This document shows positions 36,222 to 46,072 of a stretch of DNA of 64,000 bases, one piece after another. The DNA is taken from contig NZ_JAPEHV010000005.1 in the NCBI RefSeq assembly GCF_028823665.1, forward strand, positions 353,073 through 417,072, written 5' to 3'. Position numbers and translations under genes: made by a program. How positions within the stretch are numbered: the stretch's first letter is position 1; each line of letters begins with the position of its first letter. This DNA comes from Microbacterium sp. C7(2022). Its GTDB lineage: Bacteria > Actinomycetota > Actinomycetes > Actinomycetales > Microbacteriaceae. The notes beneath the pieces are model-generated. The model was not told where the DNA came from. It searched no databases and saw nothing but the letters and a program-made list of their open reading frames with translations.

Positions 36222-37114
36222 GTGAGGACACACGATCCGGGTTCGCCACGTTTATTGGCCGGCCCAACGTCGGCAAGTCCACGCTGACGAACGCGCTGGT
36301 CGGCGAGAAGGTCGCCATCACCAGCGACAAGCCTCAGACCACACGCCGCGCCATCCGCGGCATTGTGAATCGCCCGGGCGGGCAACTCGTGATCGTTGAC
36401 ACGCCCGGGCTGCACAAGCCTCGGACGCTCCTCGGGCAGCGGCTGAACGATCTGGTTGAGAACGTGCTCGGCGACGTCGATGTCATCGGCTTCTGCGTCC
36501 CGGCGACAGAAAAGGTCGGTCCGGGCGACCGCCGCATCGCCGAGACGCTGGATGGCTACGGGCGCGCGAAGAAGGTGGCGATCGTCACCAAGACGGACGC
36601 CGCCACCCGCGAGCAGATTACGGAACGGCTCATCGAAGTCGACCAGTTGCGTGAGGACTGGGCCGCCGTGATTCCGTTGTCGGCATTCACGCGTGATCAG
36701 TTGGACGTGCTGTCGGACGAGTTGCTGTCGCTGATGCCCACCGGTCCTGCGCTGTACCCGGAAGACATCGTTACCGACGAGAGCCGTGAAGACCGAATCG
36801 CCGAGATCATCCGCGAGGCGGCGCTCGACGGTGTGCGCGATGAATTGCCGCACTCTATTGCCGTTGTCGTGCAGGACATCGCGCCGCGCGAGGATTCGGA
36901 TCTCATCGATATCTACGCCGATCTGGTGATCGAACGCGATAGTCAGAAGGCGATCATCATCGGCAAGAAGGGCTCACGATTGCGGGATGTGGGCGCTCGG
37001 GCGCGCACCCAGATCGAGCCGCTCCTGGGGAGCAGGGTGTATCTCTCGCTTCACGTTCGCGTCGCCAAGGAGTGGCAGCGCGACCCCAAGCAACTCGGTC
37101 GCTTGGGGTTCTGA
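36218..37114 (+). CDS. era: GTPase Era
   Basis: Essential GTPase that binds the 16S rRNA 3' end during 30S assembly. The 298 residues contain G1 GRPNVGKST (residues 14-22), G2 TTRRAIRG, G3 DTPGLHKP, and G4 as TKTD rather than the canonical NKxD. The C-terminal KH domain includes IVIERDSQKAIIIGKKGS. ybeY and era act in the same rRNA-maturation pathway and share this operon. It converges on the lipoprotein gene with a 4-bp gap and no space for a terminator. Confidence 0.97.
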   Translation: MSEDTRSGFATFIGRPNVGKSTLTNALVGEKVAITSDKPQTTRRAIRGIVNRPGGQLVIVDTPGLHKPRTLLGQRLNDLVENVLGDVDVIGFCVPATEKVGPGDRRIAETLDGYGRAKKVAIVTKTDAATREQITERLIEVDQLREDWAAVIPLSAFTRDQLDVLSDELLSLMPTGPALYPEDIVTDESREDRIAEIIREAALDGVRDELPHSIAVVVQDIAPREDSDLIDIYADLVIERDSQKAIIIGKKGSRLRDVGARARTQIEPLLGSRVYLSLHVRVAKEWQRDPKQLGRLGF

Positions 37115-37118
37115 CCGC

Positions 37119-37763
37119 TCACGCCTCGGTCGTCCGCATCGCCGATCGGACGATGACCACGCCCTCGCCGTACTCAGCATCGACGGCGTCTTGCCACGTG
37201 CCGTCATCCCACACCACGTCGACCCAGAGCCAGCCGTTCTCGGTGTACGCGCTCAGGAAGTCCTCGCCCATCACGGTGGCAACCTCGTCGAACGCTCGTG
37301 ACAGTGTGGCCTCATCGCCTTCGCCGGTGCGGCCGCCGGTGGGATCGTCGAGCATCATCGGGTCGTAGAGCGCGAGCATGATCGGCGGGGTGCTGACGGT
37401 GAACTGCGACCCGTCATAGGTGCCCTGAACCGCGTATGCGCCCCACGTCACGTCGCCTGCGGATTCGTATCCGTCGATGCCCTCCCACGTCCAATTGCTC
37501 AGGGGGATGCCGCTGCATTGCGGCGGGTAGGACTCGGCGATCGCGCCGAGACAGAGTTCGGCTGCTCCACCCGTGTCCAGAACGGTGCCTTGGGTGATGA
37601 CCTCCGCCGCCGGGGGCGCCGGACGCACGTCGCCGAATGCCGGCGAGGCAGGCGAATCGGGGGACGCGCTGGCACACCCGCTGAGCAGCATCACGCAAAC
37701 GGCGCCCGCGGAAAACGCAAGGACGCGGACGGCACGGACAGCGGGGGAGAGATGCGGTGTCAT
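37119..37763 (-). CDS. Putative lipoprotein, function unknown
   Basis: A 214-residue protein starting at the ATG at 37763. A signal peptide (basic start, hydrophobic VLAFSAGAVCVML) ends in the lipobox LLSGC, so the protein is likely lipid-anchored on the outer face of the membrane. The mature region has no motif that I recognise; it is acidic with several Trp residues and resembles small secreted proteins seen only in Microbacteriaceae. CACTCT lies 6 nt before the ATG as a weak possible -10. It sits between era and leuA on the opposite strand. Confidence 0.8.
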   Translation of the reverse strand: MTPHLSPAVRAVRVLAFSAGAVCVMLLSGCASASPDSPASPAFGDVRPAPPAAEVITQGTVLDTGGAAELCLGAIAESYPPQCSGIPLSNWTWEGIDGYESAGDVTWGAYAVQGTYDGSQFTVSTPPIMLALYDPMMLDDPTGGRTGEGDEATLSRAFDEVATVMGEDFLSAYTENGWLWVDVVWDDGTWQDAVDAEYGEGVVIVRSAMRTTEA

Positions 37764-37846
37764 GTGAACAGAGTGTCGCGGCCGCGGCATCCGTCTCACA
37801 CATCGCGCATCATCGTTGGGGAGAGGCGCGCGCCGCAGAACCGGTG

Positions 37847-37852
37847 TAGCCT
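37847..37852 (+). promoter_or_regulatory. leuA promoter -10 element, leaderless for the leader peptide
   Basis: TAGCCT ends 6 nt before the GTG of the leu leader peptide at 37859. This is the same spacing seen for other leaderless genes of the window. Confidence 0.65.
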
Positions 37853-37858
37853 GTCCAT

Positions 37859-37906
37859 GTGCGTGCAGGCTTTCTGCTTCTCCTTAGCCGCCGCGACGAG
37901 GCCTAG
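37859..37906 (+). CDS. leuA leader peptide (15 aa, four consecutive Leu)
   Basis: GTG at 37859 opens a 15-codon frame encoding MRAGFLLLLSRRDEA and ending in TAG. Codons 6-9 are CTG, CTT, CTC and CTT, four leucines in a row. Such runs mark attenuation leader peptides, here before the first gene of leucine synthesis. The frame lies 6 nt after a -10 element, so it would be the first thing translated. Its Ser-Arg-Arg-Asp-Glu codons lie in the 5' arm of the stem-loop at 37891-37930. Ribosome stalling at the Leu codons when charged tRNA-Leu is scarce would change the folding downstream. Confidence 0.85.
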   Translation: MRAGFLLLLSRRDEA

Positions 37907-37930
37907 ATCTCAGGGCCATCCTCGTCGCGG
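37891..37930 (+). promoter_or_regulatory. leuA: Attenuator stem-loop of leuA
   Basis: CCGCGACGAGG (37891-37901) and CCTCGTCGCGG (37920-37930) are exact 11-bp complements around an 18-nt loop. The 5' arm overlaps the last leader codons. TCCTCG at 37919-37924, in the 3' arm, is also complementary to CGAGGA at 37962-37967, the leuA Shine-Dalgarno. The two pairings exclude each other. No U-run follows, so control may be on translation and not on transcription termination. Confidence 0.7.
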
Positions 37931-37958
37931 AGCTTGTCGTCGGCCCCCACTGTTTTGA

Positions 37959-39743
<1,785 letters not shown>

Positions 39744-39767
39744 GCGCACTCCTTCGAACGTTCCCGG

Positions 39768-40454
39768 TCATCGCTTGATGATCGGGATCGTCGACGTTTC
39801 CACTGCCACCTTGCGCCGGTACAGAGCCCGCTGTTCGGGCAGAGAAATGTCGAAGATGACGGCGAGGAGTCGAATGACGAACGTGAGGGCGATGCCGATG
39901 AGGGCTGCGACCACCGGATTCAGGCCCCACTGAGAAGTCACGCCCAGTACGAGGCATCCAACCCCCGCAGCGACGGCGTAGAGCGAGCCCACGTGCATGA
40001 TGGCCACGGGCAACCCCATGATCACATCGCGAAGGATTCCGCCGCCGACGGCCGCGCACACGCCCACGAACACCGCAGGAACCAGGGGCAGGCCGAGGAA
40101 CAGCGCCTTACTCGTGCCGAACGTGCCGAACAGCCCGATGACGAGCGCGTCCAGACCCACAATGACGCCGTTGACCTTCGCCAACACACCAGCCAACAGC
40201 ATGCCGGTCAGCGCCGCGGCCGTCGCCGTGAGGAGGTACCAGTTGCTCTGCAACGTCACCGGCGTGACGTTGAGCAGAAGATCGCGGATGAGGCCACCAC
40301 CCATCCCCATCAGGACACCGATGATCGCGACCCCGAGGAGGTCGAGCCGGCGTTCGCCCCGGAACCCCGACGCGAACAGCGCTCCCTGGATCCCCCCGAG
40401 CCCGACAGCGATCAGGTCAGCCCACAGGGGGATCACGAAAATAGGTTCGTCCAC
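39768..40454 (-). CDS. TRIC-type (UPF0126/YadS) membrane channel protein
   Basis: A 228-residue membrane protein with seven hydrophobic segments built as a tandem repeat: GVLMGMGGGLIRDLLLN in the first half and VCAAVGGGILRDVIMG in the second. The paired GGGxxRD motifs are the signature of the UPF0126 family, related to trimeric intracellular cation channels. It probably forms a small monovalent-cation channel. The GTG at 40454 is chosen because GGAG and a CACAAT box lie just before it. It converges on leuA with a 24-bp gap. Confidence 0.92.
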   Translation of the reverse strand: MDEPIFVIPLWADLIAVGLGGIQGALFASGFRGERRLDLLGVAIIGVLMGMGGGLIRDLLLNVTPVTLQSNWYLLTATAAALTGMLLAGVLAKVNGVIVGLDALVIGLFGTFGTSKALFLGLPLVPAVFVGVCAAVGGGILRDVIMGLPVAIMHVGSLYAVAAGVGCLVLGVTSQWGLNPVVAALIGIALTFVIRLLAVIFDISLPEQRALYRRKVAVETSTIPIIKR

Positions 40455-40713
40455 TACTCCATTGTGATCTGTCCCACACGCCCACACGTCAAGACATGAC
40501 GATTCGCGGACAACGCGGGAGATCTGAAGGGTGTCGGCGCGATGAACGGGACGGGCGCTTTGGGGGCGGCCGCGTCCGTTGTGAACGGCGCCAGACTGTG
40601 CGGCCGCCGGAAGACGGATATCGAAGCGGCAGCCCGCGCCTGATCTCCTTTACACCGTGTGGTGATCCGCTTGTCGCGGACGCGATGTCGTCGCCGGCGA
40701 GGATAATCGAGGG
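40455..40713. other. 259-bp gap between the TRIC gene and recO
   Basis: No convincing gene. It holds the minus-strand promoter region of the TRIC-type gene at its left end and a plus-strand GATAAT box at its right end. The centre is GC-rich with no clear hairpin or repeat. Confidence 0.5.
40702..40707 (+). promoter_or_regulatory. Leaderless -10 element of recO
   Basis: GATAAT ends 6 nt before the GTG at 40714. GAGG between them is too close to the start to act as a Shine-Dalgarno, which favours a leaderless message for recO-uppS. Confidence 0.55.
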
Positions 40714-41457
40714 GTGCCCACCTACCGTGATGAGGTCGTCGTGCTGCGTACCCACAAGCTGGGTGAAGCTGACCGTATTGTGACGATGCTCAGCCGACGC
40801 CACGGCAAGGTGCGTGCGGTGGCGAAGGGAGTGCGGCGCACATCTTCACGTCTGGGCGCGCGTGTCGAGCCGTTCATGGTCGCCGACGTGCTGCTCTATC
40901 AGGGCCGGAGCCTCGACATCATTCAGCAGGCTGAGTCGCTCGGGTCGTACGGGGCAGACATCGCCGTCCACTATGACCGATACACCGCAGCGCACGCGAT
41001 GGTCGAAGCTGCCGACCGCCTCAACGAAGCCGAAGCAACGCCGCAGCAGTACCTGTTGCTCGTCGGTGGATTGCGCGCACTGGCCAAGGGCGAGCACGTT
41101 CCGCGCAGCATCCTCGACTCGTACCTCCTCCGTGCGATGGCGCTGTCGGGCTGGGCTCCGGGCCTGTCGCAGTGCGCCCGCTGTGGACTTCCCGGCCCGC
41201 ATGACACCTTCGTTGCGCAGGTCGGCGGCATGGTCTGCCGCGATTGCGCCCCCGCCGGTTCCGCCCGCATCGCGCCCGCCACAGTGAGTCTGCTCGAAGC
41301 CTTGATGTCGGGCGAATGGGATGAGGTGGATGCCGCACCCGCCGGCACGTCTGCCGCGGCATCCGGTCTCATCGCCGCATACGCCCAGTGGCACCTCGAG
41401 CGCGGGATCCGCTCGTTGTCGCACGTGTCGTCTCGTACCGAGGAGATCGCCCGATGA
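40714..41457 (+). CDS. recO: DNA repair protein RecO
   Basis: Loads RecA onto SSB-coated single strands with RecR and anneals complementary strands. It has 247 residues: an N-terminal OB fold ([34 protein letters not shown]), a helical middle, and a C-terminal zinc-binding pair of CxxC motifs (CARCGLPG, then CRDC). It overlaps uppS by 4 bp, a common actinobacterial pair. Confidence 0.96.
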   Translation: MPTYRDEVVVLRTHKLGEADRIVTMLSRRHGKVRAVAKGVRRTSSRLGARVEPFMVADVLLYQGRSLDIIQQAESLGSYGADIAVHYDRYTAAHAMVEAADRLNEAEATPQQYLLLVGGLRALAKGEHVPRSILDSYLLRAMALSGWAPGLSQCARCGLPGPHDTFVAQVGGMVCRDCAPAGSARIAPATVSLLEALMSGEWDEVDAAPAGTSAAASGLIAAYAQWHLERGIRSLSHVSSRTEEIAR

Positions 41458-42263
41458 CCCCGAAGCCGTTCACTCACCGCGATGCCGTGCCGTACCGGCC
41501 GGTGGATTGGACGGGGCAGTATCCGCCGGCTTTCCCGGCCGGCGGGGTCCCGAACCATGTGGCTGTCGTCATGGATGGCAATGGTCGGTGGGCAAACCGA
41601 CGCGGGCTGACGCGTGTGGAAGGGCATCGCGCGGGCGAAGCCGCGCTGCTCGACGTGGTGGCTGGTGCGATTCAGGCGGGCGTGAAGCACCTCTCGGTGT
41701 ACGCGTTCTCGACCGAGAACTGGTCGCGCTCGCCTGATGAGGTGCGGTTCCTCATGGGGTTCAATCGCGCGGTCCTGCATCGCCGACGCGATCAGCTCAA
41801 CGAGTGGGGAGTGCGCGTGCGGTGGGCAGGCCGCAAGCCACGCCTGTGGGGGAGTGTGATCAAGGAGCTGCAGTTCGCCGAACAGCTCACCGCAGAAAAC
41901 GACGTGCTCACTCTCACCATGTGTGTGAACTACGGGGGTCGTGTCGAACTGGTTGACGCGATGCGGTCGATCGCCGACGACGTCGCGGCTGGTCGTCTTC
42001 GAGCCTCGGCGGTGAGTGAGAAGCTGATCGCGCGCCGGCTCTACCAGCCGAACATGCCTGACGTTGACCTGTTCGTGCGCTCCAGTGGCGAGCAGCGCAC
42101 GTCCAACTTCCTGCTGTGGGAGTCGGCATATGCCGAGTACGTCTTCCTCGACACGCTGTGGCCGGATTTCACGCGCGTCGACCTGTGGGACGCGATCGGG
42201 CGCTACTTGTCGCGCGACCGGCGTTTCGGTGGCGCCGTGGATTCTCCCGATTCGTCTTCCTGA
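41454..42263 (+). CDS. uppS: Isoprenyl transferase (cis-prenyltransferase)
   Basis: Extends a prenyl diphosphate with isopentenyl diphosphate units to make the long-chain carrier lipid of cell-wall synthesis. The 269 residues start at ATG 41454 and overlap the recO stop. [18 protein letters not shown] contains the catalytic Asp and the diphosphate loop. [16 protein letters not shown] and [19 protein letters not shown] are conserved, and the C-terminal RFGGAVDSP is typical. Actinobacteria often have two such enzymes (decaprenyl and farnesyl types); the sequence does not settle the chain length. Confidence 0.95.
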   Translation: MTPKPFTHRDAVPYRPVDWTGQYPPAFPAGGVPNHVAVVMDGNGRWANRRGLTRVEGHRAGEAALLDVVAGAIQAGVKHLSVYAFSTENWSRSPDEVRFLMGFNRAVLHRRRDQLNEWGVRVRWAGRKPRLWGSVIKELQFAEQLTAENDVLTLTMCVNYGGRVELVDAMRSIADDVAAGRLRASAVSEKLIARRLYQPNMPDVDLFVRSSGEQRTSNFLLWESAYAEYVFLDTLWPDFTRVDLWDAIGRYLSRDRRFGGAVDSPDSSS

Positions 42264-42302
42264 ATCGGAATACATCGGCAGCGTGACAGCGTTGGGGTGA
42301 GC

Positions 42303-42977
42303 ATGACTGAACCCATCACCATCGACGTCTGGTCGGACATTGCTTGCCCCTGGTGCTTCATCGGAAAGCGGAACCTTGAAGCGGGCCTTGCGGCGGCATC
42401 CGCCGACGAAGATGCACCCGAGGTGCGTGTGACGTTCCACTCGTTCGAACTCTCGCCTGACACTCCGGTGGACTTCGATGGCGATGAGGTGGACTTCCTC
42501 GCCGGTCACAAAGGCATGCCTCGCGAGCAGGTGTCGCAGATGCTCGAGCGTGTCACGGGGGTCGCTGCGCAAGCCGGACTGGAGTACCGCTTCGATCTGC
42601 TGAAGCACACCAACACGGTGAAGGCGCACGAACTGTTGCACTTCGCGAAAGAGCAGGGCATGCAGGCCGAGATGACCGAACGGCTGATGACGGCGTACTT
42701 CACTGAGGGCCGCCACGTGGGACGCATCGATGAGCTTGCCGCCCTCGCCGGCGAAGTGGGATTGGATGCGGATGCCGCGCGCGAAGCGCTCACCGACGAG
42801 CGTCACCTCGCCGCTGTGCGCGCCGACCAAGAGCAAGCGCGCACATACGGCATCAACGGCGTGCCGTTCTTTGTTGTGGATGGAAAGTATGGCGTCTCAG
42901 GCGCGCAACCCGCCGAAGCGTTCACGCAGATCGTGCGTCAGGTATGGCAGGAGCACCGCGAGCCCGCCACGGCGTGA
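42303..42977 (+). CDS. DsbA-family oxidoreductase (FrnE-like)
   Basis: A 224-residue thioredoxin-fold protein. The active site C15-P-W-C18 is in SDIACPWCFIGKR, typical of the FrnE/DsbA group; there is no signal peptide, so it is cytosolic. A helical insertion holds NTVKAHELLHFAKEQGMQAE, and GINGVPFFVVDGKYGVSGAQ contains the cis-Pro loop. FrnE proteins have disulfide isomerase activity and help against oxidative stress in Deinococcus. The ATG at 42303 is preferred to a GTG at 42297. Confidence 0.93.
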   Translation: MTEPITIDVWSDIACPWCFIGKRNLEAGLAAASADEDAPEVRVTFHSFELSPDTPVDFDGDEVDFLAGHKGMPREQVSQMLERVTGVAAQAGLEYRFDLLKHTNTVKAHELLHFAKEQGMQAEMTERLMTAYFTEGRHVGRIDELAALAGEVGLDADAAREALTDERHLAAVRADQEQARTYGINGVPFFVVDGKYGVSGAQPAEAFTQIVRQVWQEHREPATA

Positions 42978-42995
42978 GTCCTGCGGCGACGTAGG

Positions 42996-43499
42996 TCAGG
43001 CGGGGAGTGCGGCTTTGATCGCCTCGATGATGCGAGGGTCGTCGGGGACGACCCGCGGGCGGAAGCGCCGCACCGACCCGTCGGGGGCCACGAGGAACTT
43101 CTCGAAGTTCCAGGCGACGCGGCCCTTCTTGCCCTCGTCGTCGCGCGTTTCGCGGAGTGCCTTGTAGAGCTCGGCGGATTTTCCACCGTTGACCTTCACC
43201 TTCTCGGCAATGGGGAAGCTGACCCCCCACGTGACCGCACAGTAGTCCAAGATCTCTTCCATCGAGCCGGGCTCCTGGCCCATGAACTGGTTGCAGGGGA
43301 AGCCGAGTACCGTGAACCCACGTTCACCGTAGGTCCGCTGCAGCTGTTCGAGGGCCTCGTACTGCGGGGTGAGTCCGCACTTCGATGCGACGTTCACCAC
43401 CAACACCGCTTTGTCGCCGAGGTCGGCGAGTGTCATCGTGTCGCCCTGCGCGGAAGTGAACTCGATCTGTCGGACATCGGTCATGGTTTTGTCGGTCAT
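42996..43499 (-). CDS. Glutathione-peroxidase-family thiol peroxidase
   Basis: A 167-residue enzyme that reduces peroxides. LVVNVASKCGLTPQYEAL holds the peroxidatic C41; it is the cysteine form and not the selenocysteine form. GFPCNQFMGQEPG and RVAWNFEKFLV carry the Gln and Trp/Asn of the catalytic tetrad, with a second Cys in FPCNQF. Actinobacteria lack glutathione, so the reductant is more likely thioredoxin or a mycothiol system. The ATG at 43499 has TAGCCT 6 nt upstream, and this decides between it and a GTG at 43505. Confidence 0.95.
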   Translation of the reverse strand: MTDKTMTDVRQIEFTSAQGDTMTLADLGDKAVLVVNVASKCGLTPQYEALEQLQRTYGERGFTVLGFPCNQFMGQEPGSMEEILDYCAVTWGVSFPIAEKVKVNGGKSAELYKALRETRDDEGKKGRVAWNFEKFLVAPDGSVRRFRPRVVPDDPRIIEAIKAALPA

Positions 43500-43505
43500 A
43501 TCCAC

Positions 43506-43511
43506 AGGCTA
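43506..43511 (-). promoter_or_regulatory. Leaderless -10 element of the peroxidase gene
   Basis: Minus-strand TAGCCT ends 6 nt before the ATG at 43499. The dusB start region is only about 50 bp away on the other strand, where GAGAAT (43548-43553) ends 7 nt before the GTG at 43561. Confidence 0.55.
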
Positions 43512-43560
43512 AGCCCCGCAGGAGTGCGCCGACGCGGCGGATTCTGGGAGAATGGAAGAC

Positions 43561-44727
43561 GTGACTGTTTCGACCGCCCCCGCGCGCACGTTGCGCATCG
43601 GGCCCCTGGCATTGGATGCGCCGGTGGTGCTGGCGCCGATGGCGGGCATCACGAACACGGCGTTTCGACGTCTGTGTCGCGAGTACGGTGCCGGTTTATA
43701 CGTGAGCGAGATGATCACCTCTCGTGCCCTCGTCGAGCGCAACGCCACGACGATGCGTTTGATCACGCACCATGAGTCCGAGACACCTCGTTCGATTCAG
43801 CTCTACGGTGTGGATCCCACGACCGTTGAGAATGCCGTTCGGATTCTCGTCGATGAAGATCGCGCGGACCATATCGATTTGAACTTCGGATGCCCCGTGC
43901 CCAAGGTCACGCGCAAGGGTGGGGGAGCGGCGCTTCCGTGGAAGCTGGAACTGTTCCGCGACATCGTCACACGCGCTGCACGCGCCGCCGGCGACGTGCC
44001 GCTCACGATCAAGATGCGTAAGGGCATCGATTCGGACCACTTGACCTTCCTCGATGCCGGTCGCATCGCGCAGGACGCAGGGGTGGCGGCCGTTGCCCTG
44101 CACGCGCGAACGGCCGCGGAGTTCTATTCGGGAACTGCGGACTGGTCGGCGATTGCCGCGCTGCGCGAAGTCGTCACCGATGTTCCCGTACTCGGCAACG
44201 GGGACATCTGGTCGGCGGCAGACGCGCGCCGCATGATGACCGAGACCGGGTGCGACGGTGTCGTGGTGGGGCGAGGCTGCCTCGGGCGCCCGTGGCTCTT
44301 CGGTGATCTCGCGCGCGAGCTCGGTGAACCCGATGCGGCCGTCGGTGAGCCGGTCGATGCCACGCTCGGCTTTGTCGCCCGCGCGTTCCGTCGCCACGCC
44401 GAGCTGCTCGTCGAGTTCTTCGAGAGTGAAGAGCGTGGATGCCGCGACATCCGCAAGCACGTGGCGTGGTACTTCAAGGGTTACCCCGTAGGGGGCGACG
44501 TGCGCGCGCGTCTGGCGACCGCATCCTCCCTCGCAGAGATCGATGAATTGCTCGCCGAGCTCGATCTGGACGCGCCCTACCCTGGCGCAGCTGCAGAAGG
44601 TCAGCGTGGCCGCGCGGGGACGCCGAAGCGGCCGGCTCTCCCGGACGGGTGGCTCGCGTCACGCGAGCTCGGTGAAGCGGCCTCGTGTGCTTTGGCTGAA
44701 GCGGAACTCGACCACAGTGGTGGCTGA
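43561..44727 (+). CDS. dusB: tRNA-dihydrouridine synthase
   Basis: FMN-dependent reduction of uridine to dihydrouridine in tRNA D-loops. About 388 residues. VVLAPMAGITNTAFRRLC is the FMN-binding start, FGCPVPKVTRKGGGAAL contains the catalytic Cys, and VPLTIKMRKGID, ALHARTA and CDGVVVGRGCLGRPWLF complete the barrel. The GTG at 43561 has GGGAGA 9 nt upstream; ATG 43552 is possible but lies on that site. The last codons overlap the dgt start. Confidence 0.95.
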   Translation: MTVSTAPARTLRIGPLALDAPVVLAPMAGITNTAFRRLCREYGAGLYVSEMITSRALVERNATTMRLITHHESETPRSIQLYGVDPTTVENAVRILVDEDRADHIDLNFGCPVPKVTRKGGGAALPWKLELFRDIVTRAARAAGDVPLTIKMRKGIDSDHLTFLDAGRIAQDAGVAAVALHARTAAEFYSGTADWSAIAALREVVTDVPVLGNGDIWSAADARRMMTETGCDGVVVGRGCLGRPWLFGDLARELGEPDAAVGEPVDATLGFVARAFRRHAELLVEFFESEERGCRDIRKHVAWYFKGYPVGGDVRARLATASSLAEIDELLAELDLDAPYPGAAAEGQRGRAGTPKRPALPDGWLASRELGEAASCALAEAELDHSGG

Positions 44728-46072
44728 GCGATCGTCGAAACCGGCGCGTACGCTGATGCGGCCGCCCGGGTACGACGAGCATGATGCGGCGCGCTTTTAC
44801 GCTGAGCGCCATCGTTCGCAGCGGGATGACTTCGCGCGCGATCGTGCACGAGTCCTGCATTCTGCGGCGCTGCGCCGTCTGGCGGCGAAGACGCAAGTGC
44901 TGAGTCCGGCGAGTCCCGCGGACTTCGCACGCAACCGACTCACGCACTCCCTCGAAGTGGCACAGGTCGGACGAGAACTCGCGACGTCGCTCGCCCTCGC
45001 CGCGGACGTCGTCGATACCGCGTGCCTGAACCACGATCTCGGGCACCCGCCCTTCGGGCACAACGGCGAGCGCGCGCTCAACGACTGGGCAGAGGCGATC
45101 GGCGGCTTCGAAGGTAACGCGCAAACCCTGCGCATCGTCGCTCGGCTCGAACCCAAGGTGTTCGACGAGCAAGGGCGCAGTCACGGGCTCAATCTGACGC
45201 GTGCAAGCCTCGACGCGACATGCAAGTATCCGTGGACGATCGACAACCCGTTGCCGGATCCTGGCGGACGGCTGAAGTTCGGTGTGTACCCCGAGGACGA
45301 AGACGTCTTCCACTGGATGCGCCAGGGGGCACCGGGGCGCGTGCGGTGCATCGAGGCAGAAGTCATGGATTTGTCCGACGACATCGCCTACTCCGTCCAC
45401 GATTTCGAGGATGCCGTCGTCAACGGGTACCTCGACCCTGCGAGGCTGGCAGACCCGGACGAACACGAGGCGCTTCTCTCGGCGATTCAGACATGGGTGG
45501 GGTACGACCTCGCGCGGGACGAACTCGAGGACGCGCTGTTCCGACTTATGCGTATTCCGGAATGGATCTCGTCATTCGATGGCACGCGCGCATCGCTCGC
45601 CGGATTGAAGAATCTCACGTCTGATCTCATCGGTCGATTTGCGCGTGCCGCGACGACTGCCACGCGCGAGGCGTACGCGGCGCCAGTGTTGACGCGCTAC
45701 AGCGCGCACGTCGTCGTACCTCGAGTCATCGAAGCTGAGATGGCGGTATTGAAGGGCATCATCGGCGCGTTCGTCGTATCGATCGACGGCCGAAAGGATC
45801 TCTACAAAGAACAGCGGCGTGTGCTCAAGCGTCTGGCCTCTGCCCTGTGGGAGCGACCGGACGCCCTCGACGCGCTCCATGCGGAAGATTTCGCTGCGGC
45901 CGCCTCGGATGCTGCGCGCCAGCGGGTGATCGTCGATCAGGTGGCCAGCCTCACCGACCAGGTGGCAATCGCCTGGCATCGCAGCCTCGTTGGAGACATC
46001 GACGCTGCCTCTCTCGGCATCTGGTCACCGGGCGCTCGAGTGCCGGACGCGCGGTTGCCTGAGGCGCCCTGA
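44720..46072 (+). CDS. dgt: Deoxyguanosinetriphosphate triphosphohydrolase-like HD protein
   Basis: An HD-domain dNTP triphosphohydrolase, which removes triphosphate from dGTP or other dNTPs. About 450 residues. The metal site is spread over LTHSLEVAQVGREL and CLNHDLGHPPFGHNGE, with a third Asp in DLSDDIAYSVHDFED. RVLHSAALRRLAAKTQV is the conserved N-terminal block. The start is uncertain: GTG 44717 or 44720 overlaps dusB by up to 11 bp, and ATG 44756 is the next choice. The stop overlaps the dnaG start (TGATG); dgt-dnaG linkage is common in Actinobacteria. Confidence 0.93.
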   Translation: MAERSSKPARTLMRPPGYDEHDAARFYAERHRSQRDDFARDRARVLHSAALRRLAAKTQVLSPASPADFARNRLTHSLEVAQVGRELATSLALAADVVDTACLNHDLGHPPFGHNGERALNDWAEAIGGFEGNAQTLRIVARLEPKVFDEQGRSHGLNLTRASLDATCKYPWTIDNPLPDPGGRLKFGVYPEDEDVFHWMRQGAPGRVRCIEAEVMDLSDDIAYSVHDFEDAVVNGYLDPARLADPDEHEALLSAIQTWVGYDLARDELEDALFRLMRIPEWISSFDGTRASLAGLKNLTSDLIGRFARAATTATREAYAAPVLTRYSAHVVVPRVIEAEMAVLKGIIGAFVVSIDGRKDLYKEQRRVLKRLASALWERPDALDALHAEDFAAAASDAARQRVIVDQVASLTDQVAIAWHRSLVGDIDAASLGIWSPGARVPDARLPEAP